Below are positions 10,141-19,442 of a DNA stretch of 64,000 nucleotides, one piece after another (positions within the stretch are counted from its first letter, which is position 1; each line of letters opens with the position of its first letter). The position numbers and the translations under genes were made by a program. Below the pieces are notes generated by a model. The model had not been told where the DNA came from, did not search any database, and saw nothing but the letters and a program-made list of their open reading frames with translations. Location: assembly GCF_003033925.1 (NCBI RefSeq), contig NZ_CP028365.1, forward strand, positions 2,914,001 through 2,978,000. Direction: 5' to 3'. Origin of the DNA: Tannerella serpentiformis (GTDB taxonomy: Bacteria > Bacteroidota > Bacteroidia > Bacteroidales > Tannerellaceae).

Positions 10141-11064
10141 CTATTCCTCCGGCAGCTTGATGTCCGGATTGCCGTCGCCGCCCGGTTTGGGTTTCTCGCC
10201 CGGCTGCTTAGGCTGCTCGCCCGAGCCACCGCCGGGCTTCTCCGGCTGCTTCGGATCCTTGGGGTTCTTGGGCGTGTCGGGCTGTTTGGGCTCTTTCGGA
10301 TCCTTGGGCTGCTTGGGCTCCTTCGGCTCTTTGGGCTGCTTGGGTTCCTTCGGCTCTTTGGGCTCCTTCTTCTTCGTCTCCGGACGCTCGGCCAGGAGGG
10401 CCTGCTGTATGTCCGCATTGATGCTGCTCATCAGACGTTTATAGGGCGCTTCGCCGCCGAGTGTGGCCAGTGCGTTGATCGTGTGGGCCAGGTGGCGATA
10501 CTCATCGTCGAGGGCGATACGCTTCTCCTTGGTTTGGCCCACGAGATCCATGTTGCGCTGCGTACGGGCGTTGTAGGCGGCTTCAAATTTCTTGTTCGCG
10601 TCCTTGAGCTCGTCCAGCCATTTTTCGGCGCCGATCAGCGTCAGTTTAGCCTTTGCGTCGGCCACCTCCAAGTCGCTGACGACGTTGGAGACGATGGCCG
10701 TTTCTTCGCGTAAGGGCTTCGTTTGCGGCGCCTTGTCGTACTTCAGCAGGATGGCCTGTAGCTGTTGCGCGGCCGTCGCCTTGGCCTCCTCGGGGAAGCC
10801 GGTGAAGACGCGCACGTGTCCGTAAAGCCCCATCAGGGCCTTGTCGCGTCGCTCGTCGAGCTTGTTCAGCTCTTTCGTGTCCACATCGCCACGCATCGGT
10901 TGCACGGCCGCGTCGAAAGCCTTGTACTTCTCATCGAAGACCTTGGCCGCGTCTTTCAGCTTCAGCGTCTCCAGATCTTCCTGAGAGAGGAACAGTTGCA
11001 CATTCGTCATCACCTGATAGAAATTCATCAGGCGGAGCTTGGTGAGATTGAAGTAAAGTATCAT
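10141..11064 (-). CDS. DUF6261-family protein 1 with Pro/Lys-rich tail
   Basis: A 307-residue protein of unknown function. I start it at MILYFNLTKLRLMNFY (11064) because the paralogue at 58387 begins with the same pattern. Residues 1-230 are helical and match the DUF6261 pattern (LDERRDKALMGLYGHVR, REETAIVSNVVSDL, INALATLGGEAPY). Residues 235-295 are PKEPKQPKD-type repeats, and the end is KPKPGGDGNPDIKLPEE, conserved in two other DUF6261 proteins here. There is no signal peptide or membrane segment, so it is probably cytoplasmic. It lies between two TonB receptors. Repeat array C starts about 60 bp upstream of its start. Confidence 0.75.
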   Translation of the reverse strand: MILYFNLTKLRLMNFYQVMTNVQLFLSQEDLETLKLKDAAKVFDEKYKAFDAAVQPMRGDVDTKELNKLDERRDKALMGLYGHVRVFTGFPEEAKATAAQQLQAILLKYDKAPQTKPLREETAIVSNVVSDLEVADAKAKLTLIGAEKWLDELKDANKKFEAAYNARTQRNMDLVGQTKEKRIALDDEYRHLAHTINALATLGGEAPYKRLMSSINADIQQALLAERPETKKKEPKEPKEPKQPKEPKEPKQPKDPKEPKQPDTPKNPKDPKQPEKPGGGSGEQPKQPGEKPKPGGDGNPDIKLPEE

Positions 11065-11124
11065 TTCTGTAAAATTTAGAGTGCAATCCTGTAATTGTAG
11101 TAAGCAATACGCCCAACTGACCTC

Positions 11125-11445
11125 CATTGAAGGCGTTTCCTTGAGTAATTTTCACCGACGGACTTCTTTTGGAGGAATTTCCTTGAGTAATTTTCACCGA
11201 CGACTCTCTTTTGGAGGAATTTCTCCGAGTAAATTCGTCCAAAAGCATTCGGTTGGAGGAATTTCTCCGAGTAAATTCGTCCAAAAGCATTCGGTCGGAG
11301 GAATTTCTCCGAGTAAATTCGTCCAAAAGCATTCGGTTGGAGGAATTTCTCCGAGTAAATTCGTCCAAAAGCATTTGGTTGGAGGAATTTCTCCGAAGAA
11401 ATTCGTTCAAAAGCATTCGGTCGGAGGAATTTCTCCGAAGAAAGG
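11125..11445. repeat. array C: 8 units of exactly 42 bp upstream of DUF6261 gene 1
   Basis: TTCTCC/TTCCTT anchors lie at 11137, 11179, 11221, 11263, 11305, 11347, 11389 and 11431, every step 42 bp. Each unit has the imperfect palindrome GGAGGAATTTCTCC. The two units nearest the DUF6261 gene are the most diverged but keep phase. Because 42 is a multiple of three, several frames stay open across the array and give false ORFs. Confidence 0.92.
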
Positions 11446-11670
11446 CCTTCGCCAGCCTTCAGCCGGGGCGTATGGCCAAAAGCGCCGGCGAAGAAAAGGA
11501 AAAAGATCGTTTGGCGGCCGGGGGAAAACGGTAAACGAAAAACGAAGGCCGGATATCCGCATTCGGGGTACCCGGCCAACGATTCAGAAGCTGTTTGAAA
11601 TTTATTTCGGAGGCTACCCAAGAGGATATCCCCCTTAAAACAATCACTCAATAAATTCCAAACAGCTTCG
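11446..11670. other. gene-free region with terminator of receptor 2
   Basis: Arms GGCCGG (11547-11552) and CCGGCC (11572-11577), with a partly paired interior, are followed on the minus strand by TTCGTTTTTCG, a credible terminator for receptor 2. 11460-11510 carries a looser inverted repeat (CTTCGCC and GGCGAAG arms). 11579-11660 has diffuse similarity to the stretch at 54470-54510. I see no gene. Confidence 0.6.
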
Positions 11671-13992
11671 TTAGAGCCTGTTTTTCTCTTTCGCAGCGGC
11701 AGAGCGGCCGCCGTATTTCAGTTGCTGCTGATTGAAACGATAGATGAGGCTGAGCGAGACGTCCCACTGGGCGTAATATTCGTTCTGATAGAAGCTGAAG
11801 CGGTTGATGCGTGCCCGTTCGTAGTAGTCGAGCGTGTGGAAAAGGTCGCTGGCGGAGAGTTTGACGTCGAGTCGGTTGCTGAGGAAGCTCTTGCGAAGCC
11901 CCGCACCGAGCGACCAATAGGGGTCGAAGCGATAGATGCCCTGGTTGCCGCCGCTGTTGTAGTAGAAGTCGAGGTTGAAGGTCATGCCGAGCGGCAGCTG
12001 GAGGTAGTGGTTCGTCTGCACGTAATAGCTCGGGTGGTTGTAATCGACGGTTTCGCCCAGATAAACGCCCTGAAGTTGGGGCTTGACGACGCCCGCGGAG
12101 AGCGATGGCGACCAGGGGCCGAAGGCGTGGCGGAGGTCGATGCTGGCTTGCCAGAATTCGGCCTTGGGGAAGTTCTGCCAGGTGCTGATGATGGCGTCCG
12201 GGAGGGCCGGATCGTCCACAAAGAGGCTGGAGATATAGTTGTTGGTGCGGGTGTATCCGGCCCGGAGGTTCAGCCACTGCCACCCGAAGGCCCACTCGAG
12301 GTTGTACGAGGTCGAGGGTTTGAGCAGCGGATTGCCCTTTTGGTAGACGAAGCGGCTCTGATAATACGTCCGGCTGCCGAGGTAGGAGAGCGCGGGCCGA
12401 TCCGTTTTGGTGGAGAGGGTGAGGGAGGTGTTGAAGTGGTCGTCGGCGTAGGAGGCGGAGGCGGAGGGGAAGAGCTGGACGTCCGTGTCGCTGAGGCTCT
12501 CGGAGGCGTCCACGAGGTCGGTGTGGTTGCGGGCGACACGCTCGTAGCGCAGTCCGGCGCTGAAGGCCCATCGCTCAAGGCCCAGCGCCAGCTCGGCATA
12601 GCCCGCGGCCTTGTCCTCAGTGCTCCGATAGTGCGACTCGGGCAATCGGCCGGCATAAATGAAGTGCTGTCCGCTGCCATTGATGCGGCTGTATTCGGCA
12701 CCGAGAGAGAGCGAAAGGGCGTCGGAGAGGTTCCAATCGGCCGTGAGGTCGGTGGCATAGATGTCGTAGTCGGCCAGCAGCTTCGAGTCGGTCAGGGCCG
12801 TATCCCGGGCCATGAGCTCGCGCACGGTCTGGAACTTTTTGTCGCGCGAGGAGACATAGTCGGCGTTGATCGACGTCGAAAATCGCTTGCTCCAGTCGGC
12901 ATTATAGAAGACGTTCAGCTGGAAGTCCGTTCCGCCATGATTCATGCTGCTGGGACTGTCAAACTCCTCCGTGATCACGCCTCCGCGGCTCACGATGTTG
13001 TGATCGTCGGAGGTCACGCCCGCGTCGGTGCGCGATCCGATCAGCTGTGCGCCGATCGTATGCCCGGAGCGGATCTCCCAGTCGGCGCTGAGGCTGTAGT
13101 CGTGCTCTCGGCTGCGGGGAAGCTGGTGGCTGTCGGTGGTGTATTGGCGCGCGGTGTCGGCTTCGATTCCCTGGATGGAGAATTGGTGCGAGCGGTTGCG
13201 ATAGTCGCTATATCCATAGTAGGCCGAGAGGTTGAGGCGCTTCGTTTTGTAGCCGATCGAGGCGTGCTCGCCGTGGCTGAAGCGCTCGCTGAGGCTACCG
13301 TTGGCGCCCGCCTCGATGGAGAGGCCCGTGGCGCGATGCAAGGTGTAGATCTTGATCACCGCCGTCACGTCCGCGCCATACTTAGCGCCGGCGTTGGTCA
13401 GCAGTTCGACCTTGCGAATGTTCTTCACGTCGAGCATGCTCAGCTCCGTACCACTGCGCACACGTCGGTTATCGATGTAGTAGATCGGCGAGCCTCCGCC
13501 AAAAACGGAGATGCCGCCCTGGTCGCTGATGATGCCCGGGATCTTCCCCAGCAGGTCGGTAAGCGTGTGTTCGTTGGCCAGCACGGAGCCTACGACGGTC
13601 GTCGTCAGCACGCCGTTGCGATTGGTGATGTTTGGTCGGGCGGCCGTGACCGTCACTTCGCTCAGCCCGACGCCCGTTTCGGCGAGGGTGATCGTGCCGA
13701 GGTTCGGTTCGGAGGCGCGGAGGTCGACGGGTTTGCGCACCGTTTGAAAGCCGATTAAACGGACTTCAAGCGTATAGCGCCCGGGGGATACGCGGTCGAG
13801 TTGGAAGGTGCCCGTGGCGTCGGTGACGCTGCCTTTGAAGAAGGCGGAGTCCGAGTCGTAGAGCGCTGCGGTGGCAAACTCGAGCGGCTTACCGGCCGCG
13901 TCTGTTACGCGGCCCGTGAACGCAAGCTGGGCGTGAGCCACCGAGAGCGAGAGGCTCAGCCATGCAATAAGGAAAAGAAAGTAGTGCTTCAT
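11671..13992 (-). CDS. TonB-dependent receptor 2, poly-G-controlled promoter
   Basis: A 773-residue outer-membrane receptor. I start it at [12 protein letters not shown] (13992), which gives a proper signal peptide ending VAHA; the frame stays open further upstream but runs through the promoter. The CarboxypepD-like domain (23-110) is nearly identical to receptor 1. After VTVTAA the plug (LLGKIPGIISDQGGISVFGG, about 155-225) and barrel differ. It ends in a positively charged stretch rather than an obvious terminal aromatic. No SusD-like gene is adjacent. Its promoter has a 12-G tract in the spacer (14025-14055), so expression may vary by slippage. Ligand unknown. Confidence 0.87.
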   Translation of the reverse strand: MKHYFLFLIAWLSLSLSVAHAQLAFTGRVTDAAGKPLEFATAALYDSDSAFFKGSVTDATGTFQLDRVSPGRYTLEVRLIGFQTVRKPVDLRASEPNLGTITLAETGVGLSEVTVTAARPNITNRNGVLTTTVVGSVLANEHTLTDLLGKIPGIISDQGGISVFGGGSPIYYIDNRRVRSGTELSMLDVKNIRKVELLTNAGAKYGADVTAVIKIYTLHRATGLSIEAGANGSLSERFSHGEHASIGYKTKRLNLSAYYGYSDYRNRSHQFSIQGIEADTARQYTTDSHQLPRSREHDYSLSADWEIRSGHTIGAQLIGSRTDAGVTSDDHNIVSRGGVITEEFDSPSSMNHGGTDFQLNVFYNADWSKRFSTSINADYVSSRDKKFQTVRELMARDTALTDSKLLADYDIYATDLTADWNLSDALSLSLGAEYSRINGSGQHFIYAGRLPESHYRSTEDKAAGYAELALGLERWAFSAGLRYERVARNHTDLVDASESLSDTDVQLFPSASASYADDHFNTSLTLSTKTDRPALSYLGSRTYYQSRFVYQKGNPLLKPSTSYNLEWAFGWQWLNLRAGYTRTNNYISSLFVDDPALPDAIISTWQNFPKAEFWQASIDLRHAFGPWSPSLSAGVVKPQLQGVYLGETVDYNHPSYYVQTNHYLQLPLGMTFNLDFYYNSGGNQGIYRFDPYWSLGAGLRKSFLSNRLDVKLSASDLFHTLDYYERARINRFSFYQNEYYAQWDVSLSLIYRFNQQQLKYGGRSAAAKEKNRL

Positions 13993-14024
13993 TGTCGTGA
14001 TGTTTTTAGTGTAAATAACGGCCC

Positions 14025-14055
14025 CAAATATCGCCCCCCCCCCCCGCCTGTGCAA
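14025..14055 (-). promoter_or_regulatory. promoter of receptor 2 with G12 tract in the spacer
   Basis: On the minus strand, TTG (14055-14053) is followed after 20 bp by GATATTTG (14032-14025), one mismatch from TAnnTTTG. The spacer contains an uninterrupted run of 12 G (14045-14034). The 20-bp spacing equals that of the susC and HmuY promoters in this window. The poly-G location suggests slippage-controlled transcription. Confidence 0.65.
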
Positions 14056-14150
14056 TACCGTGGCGAAAAGGGGCGAATCTCCCTCGAAAAAATAGGTGCG
14101 ACCGATGGCTACGGGATGGCCGTCGGCTGCACCTCGCCTTGATGAGAGGC

Positions 14151-16439
14151 CTATAACGAGATGCCCTCCTCCCGACTGTGGACAACGTTGTCGAGTCGGA
14201 TCTTCGACTTGGCGTTGCGGCGGATCGTATAGCGCAGTAGCACCCACGGGCGGAAGGATTGGCTGATCATCTCTTGCCGGAAGTAGGCCGAGTAGCTGTC
14301 CGCCCGCGTGTTGGTCTCGGTCGCAAGCCGGCCGATGAAGTAGGGCAGGGCCAGGGCGATGTAGAAGTCCTTCGTGAAGTTGTAGTTCACCTGCACTTGC
14401 GAGTATTCAGGCGTCAGCTGGCGGGTGCGCGAGAAAGGCGTGTAGGTGTAGTTGCGGTAGGAGATGTCGCCGCCCACGTACCAGCGGCCCCACGTGTACC
14501 ATGCGCCAGCACCGAGCGAAAGGCTGCGGCGGGGCGAGAGGCCCTCGAAGTAGTTCTCGATGTGGTAGGCGCTGATGTAGGCGCTGCCGCGGTTGTCCTT
14601 GAAGCGATACTGGATCATGCCGCCGGCCGAGAGCGTGGCGTAACGTCCGGCATTGCGGTAGGTGCGGACGAAGTGGCTGACGTCGTTGTAGGCGTGGGCT
14701 TGGATGAGGTCCGAGGCCAAGTCGACGTAGACGGCGGGCATAAGGTAGAGGCCACCGCGGCCGTAGGTGTGCGAGAGGGCGATGCTGTGCCACTGTTCGG
14801 GCTGCAGCGCGGGGTTGCCACGGGTGACGACGAGCGGATCGGTGGAGGTGTTGTAGGGGTTGAGTTGGCCGATCGACGGGGCGCGGTTGGTGAGCGTGTA
14901 GGAGAGGCGTGTGGAGTGTCCGGCGCCGAGGTTGAGCGTGGCGCTGGTGGAGATGCGCGGCTTGAGGTAGGCGTTCGTTGCGTCGCCGGCGGTCAGTCGG
15001 ATGGCCTCGAGGCCGGCCGAAGCCATGTAGTAGAGTCGGCTGAGGCGGCTGCTGAAGGAGGCGTAGACGTAGCCGTTCCACTCGCGGTGGCGGAAGACGG
15101 GCACGGGCGGGTAGCTGAACTTCTCCACGCGGTCGCTGACGCCGCGCAGTGTGGTGCCGACGTTCAGGCTACTGGCCTCGCCCCAAGAGGCGGAATAGTC
15201 GGCATTGAGCCCGGCCGAGGTGCGTCGGTTGTCGTAGCTATAGTCGGTGATGGAGGGGTGGGGGGCGACGTACACCTCGCGGCGATCGCCTTTGTCCGTG
15301 TCGCTGTTGCGGTTGTAGTCGAGGGTGGCCTCGAAGCGTCGGCGGTCGGAGAAGTCGTGCAGGTAGTAGAGGCTCGAGGTGAGGACATAGGCGTCGTTCT
15401 TGTCGTACCCTTCATACGTGAAGGCGCCGGGCGTGTTCATACGTAGCTCCCCCTGCCCATTCGACTCGGAAGTCTTGTGCTTCTTCCACCCGTAGGCATG
15501 CAGCGCCCAATAGTCTCGCGGCGACATGCTCCATTTGAAGAGCAGTTCGCCAATTAGGGAGCCATCGTTGCTGCGCGTTTGGCCATTGTACGTCTTGAGG
15601 TACCTCACGTCGCTCTGGCGAGAGTCGATGCGGCTGTCGTCGTGGTGCGTGCCTTCGGCTACGGCGCGTCCGTAGAGCGAGGCCTTGGGATTGCCGACTT
15701 CGAAATAGACCACGCCGAAGCTGTGGCGCCGCGGGATGTCGTGGCGTGTGGCGGCCTCGAAGAAGAGGTACGGGTCACGTTTCTTCTTGAGACGGATGTT
15801 GAGGATGTGGCGGACGCCCATCTGTACGTAGCGGGCGCCGACGGCGTCGATCAGCTCCACCGTCTCGATGTCCTTCGGATCGATCGGCGTGATGCCCGAA
15901 TTGACCATGCGGCCGTCGATGAGCACGAGCAGCTGGCTGCCGTCTATCATGCTGACGGTTTGTAGCGACTCGTTGACGGCGAGGCGGGGGATCTCGCGGA
16001 GGGCGCGGTAGGGGTCGCCCGAGGAGCGGGCAGAGTCGGAGAGGCGGAACACCTCGCCGGTGGCTGTGCGACGAACGACGCCCGAGGCCGAGGCGGTGAC
16101 GGTCACTTCGTCCAGCCGCCCGGTCATCTCCTCGTTCATGACAAACGTCGTGTGGAGATCGCGCGTCAGGGGGCACGTCTCCTCGATCGTCGTAAAGCCG
16201 GGAAAAATCATCTGCAAGCGAAACGTGTCGGCCGGCAGATCGGACAATGCGAAGCGCCCCTTTGCGTCCGTCAGGCAGGCGGCCATGAGCGAATCGCCGC
16301 GGGAGAGCAGCACGCGCACGCCAACCAAGGGCTGACGCTGCGTGTCCGTCACTCGACCGCTGAAGGCGTGGTGTTGGGCGTGAGCCACAGAGAGCGAGAG
16401 GCTCAGCCATGCAATAAGCAGGGAGAAGTAGTGCTTCAT
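14151..16439 (-). CDS. TonB-dependent receptor 3, poly-G-controlled promoter
   Basis: A 762-residue outer-membrane receptor with a signal peptide almost identical to those of receptors 1 and 2 (MKHYFSLLIAWL to VAHAQ). Its CarboxypepD-like domain (24-115, FSGRVTDTQRQPLVGVRV) is clearly different from theirs. A plug-like region with IPRLAVNESLQTVSMIDG (about 150-220) leads into a barrel (about 230-750). The family is outer-membrane beta-barrel TonB receptors without SusD. The 158-bp gap to receptor 2 carries that gene's promoter. Its own promoter (16472-16498) has a shorter poly-G tract of 8 and a 16-bp spacer, predicted to be weak or off. Ligand unknown. Confidence 0.87.
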   Translation of the reverse strand: MKHYFSLLIAWLSLSLSVAHAQHHAFSGRVTDTQRQPLVGVRVLLSRGDSLMAACLTDAKGRFALSDLPADTFRLQMIFPGFTTIEETCPLTRDLHTTFVMNEEMTGRLDEVTVTASASGVVRRTATGEVFRLSDSARSSGDPYRALREIPRLAVNESLQTVSMIDGSQLLVLIDGRMVNSGITPIDPKDIETVELIDAVGARYVQMGVRHILNIRLKKKRDPYLFFEAATRHDIPRRHSFGVVYFEVGNPKASLYGRAVAEGTHHDDSRIDSRQSDVRYLKTYNGQTRSNDGSLIGELLFKWSMSPRDYWALHAYGWKKHKTSESNGQGELRMNTPGAFTYEGYDKNDAYVLTSSLYYLHDFSDRRRFEATLDYNRNSDTDKGDRREVYVAPHPSITDYSYDNRRTSAGLNADYSASWGEASSLNVGTTLRGVSDRVEKFSYPPVPVFRHREWNGYVYASFSSRLSRLYYMASAGLEAIRLTAGDATNAYLKPRISTSATLNLGAGHSTRLSYTLTNRAPSIGQLNPYNTSTDPLVVTRGNPALQPEQWHSIALSHTYGRGGLYLMPAVYVDLASDLIQAHAYNDVSHFVRTYRNAGRYATLSAGGMIQYRFKDNRGSAYISAYHIENYFEGLSPRRSLSLGAGAWYTWGRWYVGGDISYRNYTYTPFSRTRQLTPEYSQVQVNYNFTKDFYIALALPYFIGRLATETNTRADSYSAYFRQEMISQSFRPWVLLRYTIRRNAKSKIRLDNVVHSREEGISL

Positions 16440-16471
16440 TGTAGTGATGTTTTTAGCGTAAATGATGGCCC

Positions 16472-16498
16472 CAAATATCGCCCCCCCCGCCTGTGCAA
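16472..16498 (-). promoter_or_regulatory. promoter of receptor 3 with G8 tract in the spacer
   Basis: The sequence matches the receptor 2 promoter: TTG (16498-16496), GATATTTG (16479-16472), and the same flanks. The G run is 8 (16488-16481), so the spacer is 16 bp instead of 20. The difference lies in the G run alone. Confidence 0.6.
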
Positions 16499-16548
16499 TA
16501 CCGTGGCGAAAATGGGTGCAAATCGGGCGACGAAGCGGGGTATGAAAA

Positions 16549-16586
16549 AGCCGGATACATGTGAGTCGCCTCTATATGTACCCGGC
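16549..16586 (-). terminator. terminator of DUF6261 gene 2
   Basis: Eleven-base arms GCCGGATACAT (16550-16560) and ATGTACCCGGC (16576-16586) form a near-perfect stem; on the minus strand TTTTTC follows. It belongs to the GTACATG/CATGTACCCGGC family of hairpins scattered through the window. Confidence 0.8.
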
Positions 16587-16626
16587 TGGTTGAGTTGTTC
16601 AACAAATCGTTCTTAGATCGCTCCGC

Positions 16627-17583
16627 CTATTCCTCCGGCAGATGGATATCTGGGCCGCCACCGTCGCCACCCGGCTTGGGTTTCTCGTCGGGTTTCTTGG
16701 GCGGCTCGCCACCACCGGGAGTCTCCGGCTTCTTGGGCTCCTTCGGATCCTTGGGATCTTTCGGATCCTTCGGCCCGTCGGGCTTCTTGGGCTTCTCGTC
16801 CTCCGGTAAACGGATGTCGGGGTCGTTACCCCTCCGCTTTTTGTCGCGACGTTTCCGTTGGGCCTCGCTCTGGTTAAAGGTGGCTTTGGCTTCACGGATA
16901 CGCTGGTTGATCTGGTCGATCAATTCGCCGACCACCTTCCGATCCGCCTCGTTGGTGGCCATTGAGTAGGCCATTTGGATGTGGAAAAAGATGTCGGTGG
17001 TCATCTGGTCGTTAGCCTTCCGCACCGATGCGCTGGAGGGCAGGTTGATGCCGGCTGCCTTCGACGATCGCGACTCACGCAGGGTGTTGAATTCGTCGTT
17101 GGCCGTGCGCAGCATGGTCACGAGTTGGCCCACTCCGATGGCCGTCACCGCGGCTGCGGACTCGGGCTTACCCAGGTCGTTGAGCAGGCCGTTGATGTGA
17201 GCCGTCTTTCCGGCCCAGCGTTCGCTCTGCAGGCCCTTGTAGGTGTCTACGATCAGTCGCAGCACGTGGCCCGAGGCCTGGCGGGTGGGGATGGGAGACT
17301 TGTCGGCCTGCCGAATCTCTTGGAACAGGGCCGTGATGATCTCGTCGCGCTCCTCGTCCTTCTTCTTGATCGATTCAGACTCTTTGGAAGCGCGCCCCTC
17401 ACGGGCAATTTCGCTCTCGGATTCGATCCCCGTGTGCCACCGAGCGATGTCGGCTGCGTCGAGGAAGATTTTCTCCGGCTCGATTTTCGAGATCACGCCA
17501 TAGAGGCGTTGTTGATAATCTGTGTGCAGGTCCAGTTGGTACTGCCCACTCATTGTTTTGTCTATAGCCTTTACAGGTTTCAT
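16627..17583 (-). CDS. DUF6261-like protein 2 with Pro/Lys-rich tail
   Basis: About 318 residues, starting at MKPVKAIDKTMSG; ATGs at 17589 and 17553 are alternatives. The helical body (to about residue 240) follows the DUF6261 layout: EERDEIITALFQEIR, INGLLNDLGKPE, a final segment ending NQSEAQRKRRDKK. It then has an internal NDPDIRLPEDEKPKKP copy, PKDPKDPKEPKKP repeats, and the end EKPKPGGDGGGPDIHLPEE. So the PDIxLPEE motif occurs twice. No signal peptide. It sits upstream of receptor 3 and is separated from it by a terminator. Array D lies upstream of its start. Assignment to the family is by pattern only. Confidence 0.65.
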   Translation of the reverse strand: MKPVKAIDKTMSGQYQLDLHTDYQQRLYGVISKIEPEKIFLDAADIARWHTGIESESEIAREGRASKESESIKKKDEERDEIITALFQEIRQADKSPIPTRQASGHVLRLIVDTYKGLQSERWAGKTAHINGLLNDLGKPESAAAVTAIGVGQLVTMLRTANDEFNTLRESRSSKAAGINLPSSASVRKANDQMTTDIFFHIQMAYSMATNEADRKVVGELIDQINQRIREAKATFNQSEAQRKRRDKKRRGNDPDIRLPEDEKPKKPDGPKDPKDPKDPKEPKKPETPGGGEPPKKPDEKPKPGGDGGGPDIHLPEE

Positions 17584-17846
17584 GGACATAAACGTTTTTG
17601 GCTTAACACTAATGTGAAAGGGTAAATGTCGGAAGCGGCCCGGGGGGCGGGGAGGCGCCGACGGCCCTCGCAGCATTTTTTGCCGCGGACGGCTGTCGAT
17701 CCCGCGCTCACGTCGAACGGCCCGACTGGAGCACCGCAAAGAATGGGGCGGCTGCCACGTGCTCCGATAGCAGCGCCTGACCGCGATAGGCCCACCGCCG
17801 GATGTTCCGACCGGGGCCACCGGGCTACATCATCCCCCCGAAAAAA

Positions 17847-18560
17847 GTCCGACGGGGGTGTCTGAGCAAAAAGACGCCTCGTTGGAGAGTCCGACGAGGG
17901 TGTCTGAGCAAAAAGACGTCTCGTTGGAGAGTCCGACGGGGGTGTCTGAGCAAAAAGACGCCTCGTTGGAGAGTCCGACGGGGGTGTCTGAGCAAAAAGA
18001 CGCCCTGTTGGAGAGTCCGACGGGGGTGTCTGAGCAAAAAGACGCCTTGTTGGAGAGTCCGACGGGGGTGTCTGAGCAAAAAGACGCCCTGTTGGAGAGT
18101 CCGACGGGGGTGTCTGAGCAAAAAGACGCCTTGTTGGAGAGTCCGACGGGGGTGTCTGAGCAAAAAGACGCCTTGTTGGAGAGTCCGACGGGGGTGTCTG
18201 AGCAAAAAGACGCCTCGTTGGAGAGTCCGACGGGGGTGTCTGAGCATAAGCGGCTCCTGTCGGACTCTCCAGCAGGGGCGCTTGAGTGCAATCGGCTCTC
18301 ATCGGAATTTACGACGAGGGCGACTGGGTGCAATCGGCTCCTATCGTACTTTACGACGGGAGCGACTGGGTGCAGGTGGCTCTCATCGGAATTTACGACG
18401 AGGGCGACTGGGTGCAGGTGGCTCCTGCCGGATTTTACGACGGGAGCGGCGGAACGGTGGGGGCTCTCGCTGGAAAATCCAGCGGGGGCCATCAAGTGAT
18501 CAAAGCACACGACGGAAAGTCCATCGGGGGCGCCTCCTGAGTGGGGGCGCCCGTCCGACA
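17847..18560. repeat. array D: about 17 units of 42 bp upstream of DUF6261 gene 2
   Basis: GTCCGACGGGGG anchors start at 17847, 17889, 17931 and so on to 18225, always 42 bp apart. Seven further units with much altered sequence (TTTACGACGAGGGCGACTGG type) keep 42-bp phase to about 18560. Each early unit can fold as an imperfect hairpin between AGACGCCTCGTTGG and CCGACGGGGGTGTCT. 17630-17846 has GC-rich sequence with possible older, decayed units. Long open frames on both strands are a product of the unit length. Confidence 0.92.
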
Positions 18561-18973
18561 GTCCGACTGAGGCTTCAGCGCGCCCGAAGTGGGCTGTGGC
18601 GTCTCCGGCGAAAGCGGCCGAGGCACCGTAGGTCTGCGCGTACATATATAATACAGCTGAATCGTTCATGGCATGGCAAATTGAAAGTCTATCGGGAGCC
18701 ACGGAGCGGTCGTAGCCGTGAAGGCATAATCCTTTTCGCAGCTCTGGGGGCTGTGTCGCTCATCGTCTGAGGGTATTTGATTGTTTGAGTCATCTCTTTT
18801 CTGCTTTATGCACCGCAAATGTAACCCTTTATTTGTAACCAATAAACAAACCCAACAAAAAAACGAACAACTTTCTCTCCGCCGCTCCTATACATTATAT
18901 ATATAGGAGCCACCGACAGAAATGGGCCGCCCATGGAGAGTAGGAGAGGGGCGCCCTGCGGAGCGTGGCCACC
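18561..18973. other. gene-free region between arrays D and E
   Basis: GC-rich to 18640, then AT-rich. It includes A-rich ACCAATAAACAAACCCAACAAAAA (about 18838, resembling the AAACAAACCAAC tract at 9790) and TATACATTATATATATAGG near 18890. I see no gene, RNA or clear promoter. Confidence 0.5.
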
Positions 18974-19245
18974 GAATAAAATCCGGTTGTAAGCAGATTC
19001 CACCTTGCGGCTTATGAATAGAATCCCGTTGAAGGCTTTTCCAGCTATTGGGCCGCCGAATAAAATCCGGTTGTAAGCAGAATCTGCCCCGCGGCTTATG
19101 AATAGAAACCCGTTGAAGGCTTTTCCAGCTATTGGGCCACCGAATAAAATCCGATTATAAGCAGATTTTGCCCCGCGGCTTACGAATAGAAACCCATTAA
19201 TGGCTCCGCCCAGCCATTTGCTGGGGGAATAAATTACGCCGAAGG
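18974..19245. repeat. array E: alternating 42-bp units (84-bp superperiod)
   Basis: GAATA anchors lie at 18974, 19016, 19058, 19100, 19142 and 19184, each 42 bp apart, with a seventh near 19227. Two unit types alternate: AATAAAATCCGGTTGTAAGC and AATAGAAACCCGTTGAAGGC, clearly homologous. The array is 280 bp upstream of the susC-like gene. A 179-residue open frame on the minus strand is repeat-derived. Confidence 0.88.
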
Positions 19246-19442
19246 CCTTTTTCGGGCAGCTGCTCGTGGGTGAAAATACGTTGCGAGCGACGCGTAAAAG
19301 GTTGCTTGTCGAGATAAATGCTTGTGAAAGCCACCCCGTCGGCACAGCTCTCGATGGGTTCTAAACTGTAAGCTAAAGAGCGCGTTTCGCTGATGAATTG
19401 AAATTGAATCAAAGATCAAAACGAGGAAATATCACTCAAAAG

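Noticed and set aside
11722-13758. A 678-residue open frame on the plus strand opposite receptor 2
   Set aside because: It is antisense to a gene with a clear signal peptide, plug and barrel; high GC produces long shadow frames. The same applies to plus-strand frames opposite the debranching enzyme, ileS and DUF5686 genes.
17802-18770. Long open frames on both strands, up to 322 residues, with 14-residue repeats
   Set aside because: They arise because the 42-bp unit of array D keeps all frames free of stops. Four overlapping frames cannot all be genes and none has initiation signals.
18806-19345. A 179-residue open frame with 28-residue repeats on the minus strand
   Set aside because: It is the translation of array E (84-bp superperiod divisible by three). 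There is no start context, promoter or family, and similar frames exist on both strands.
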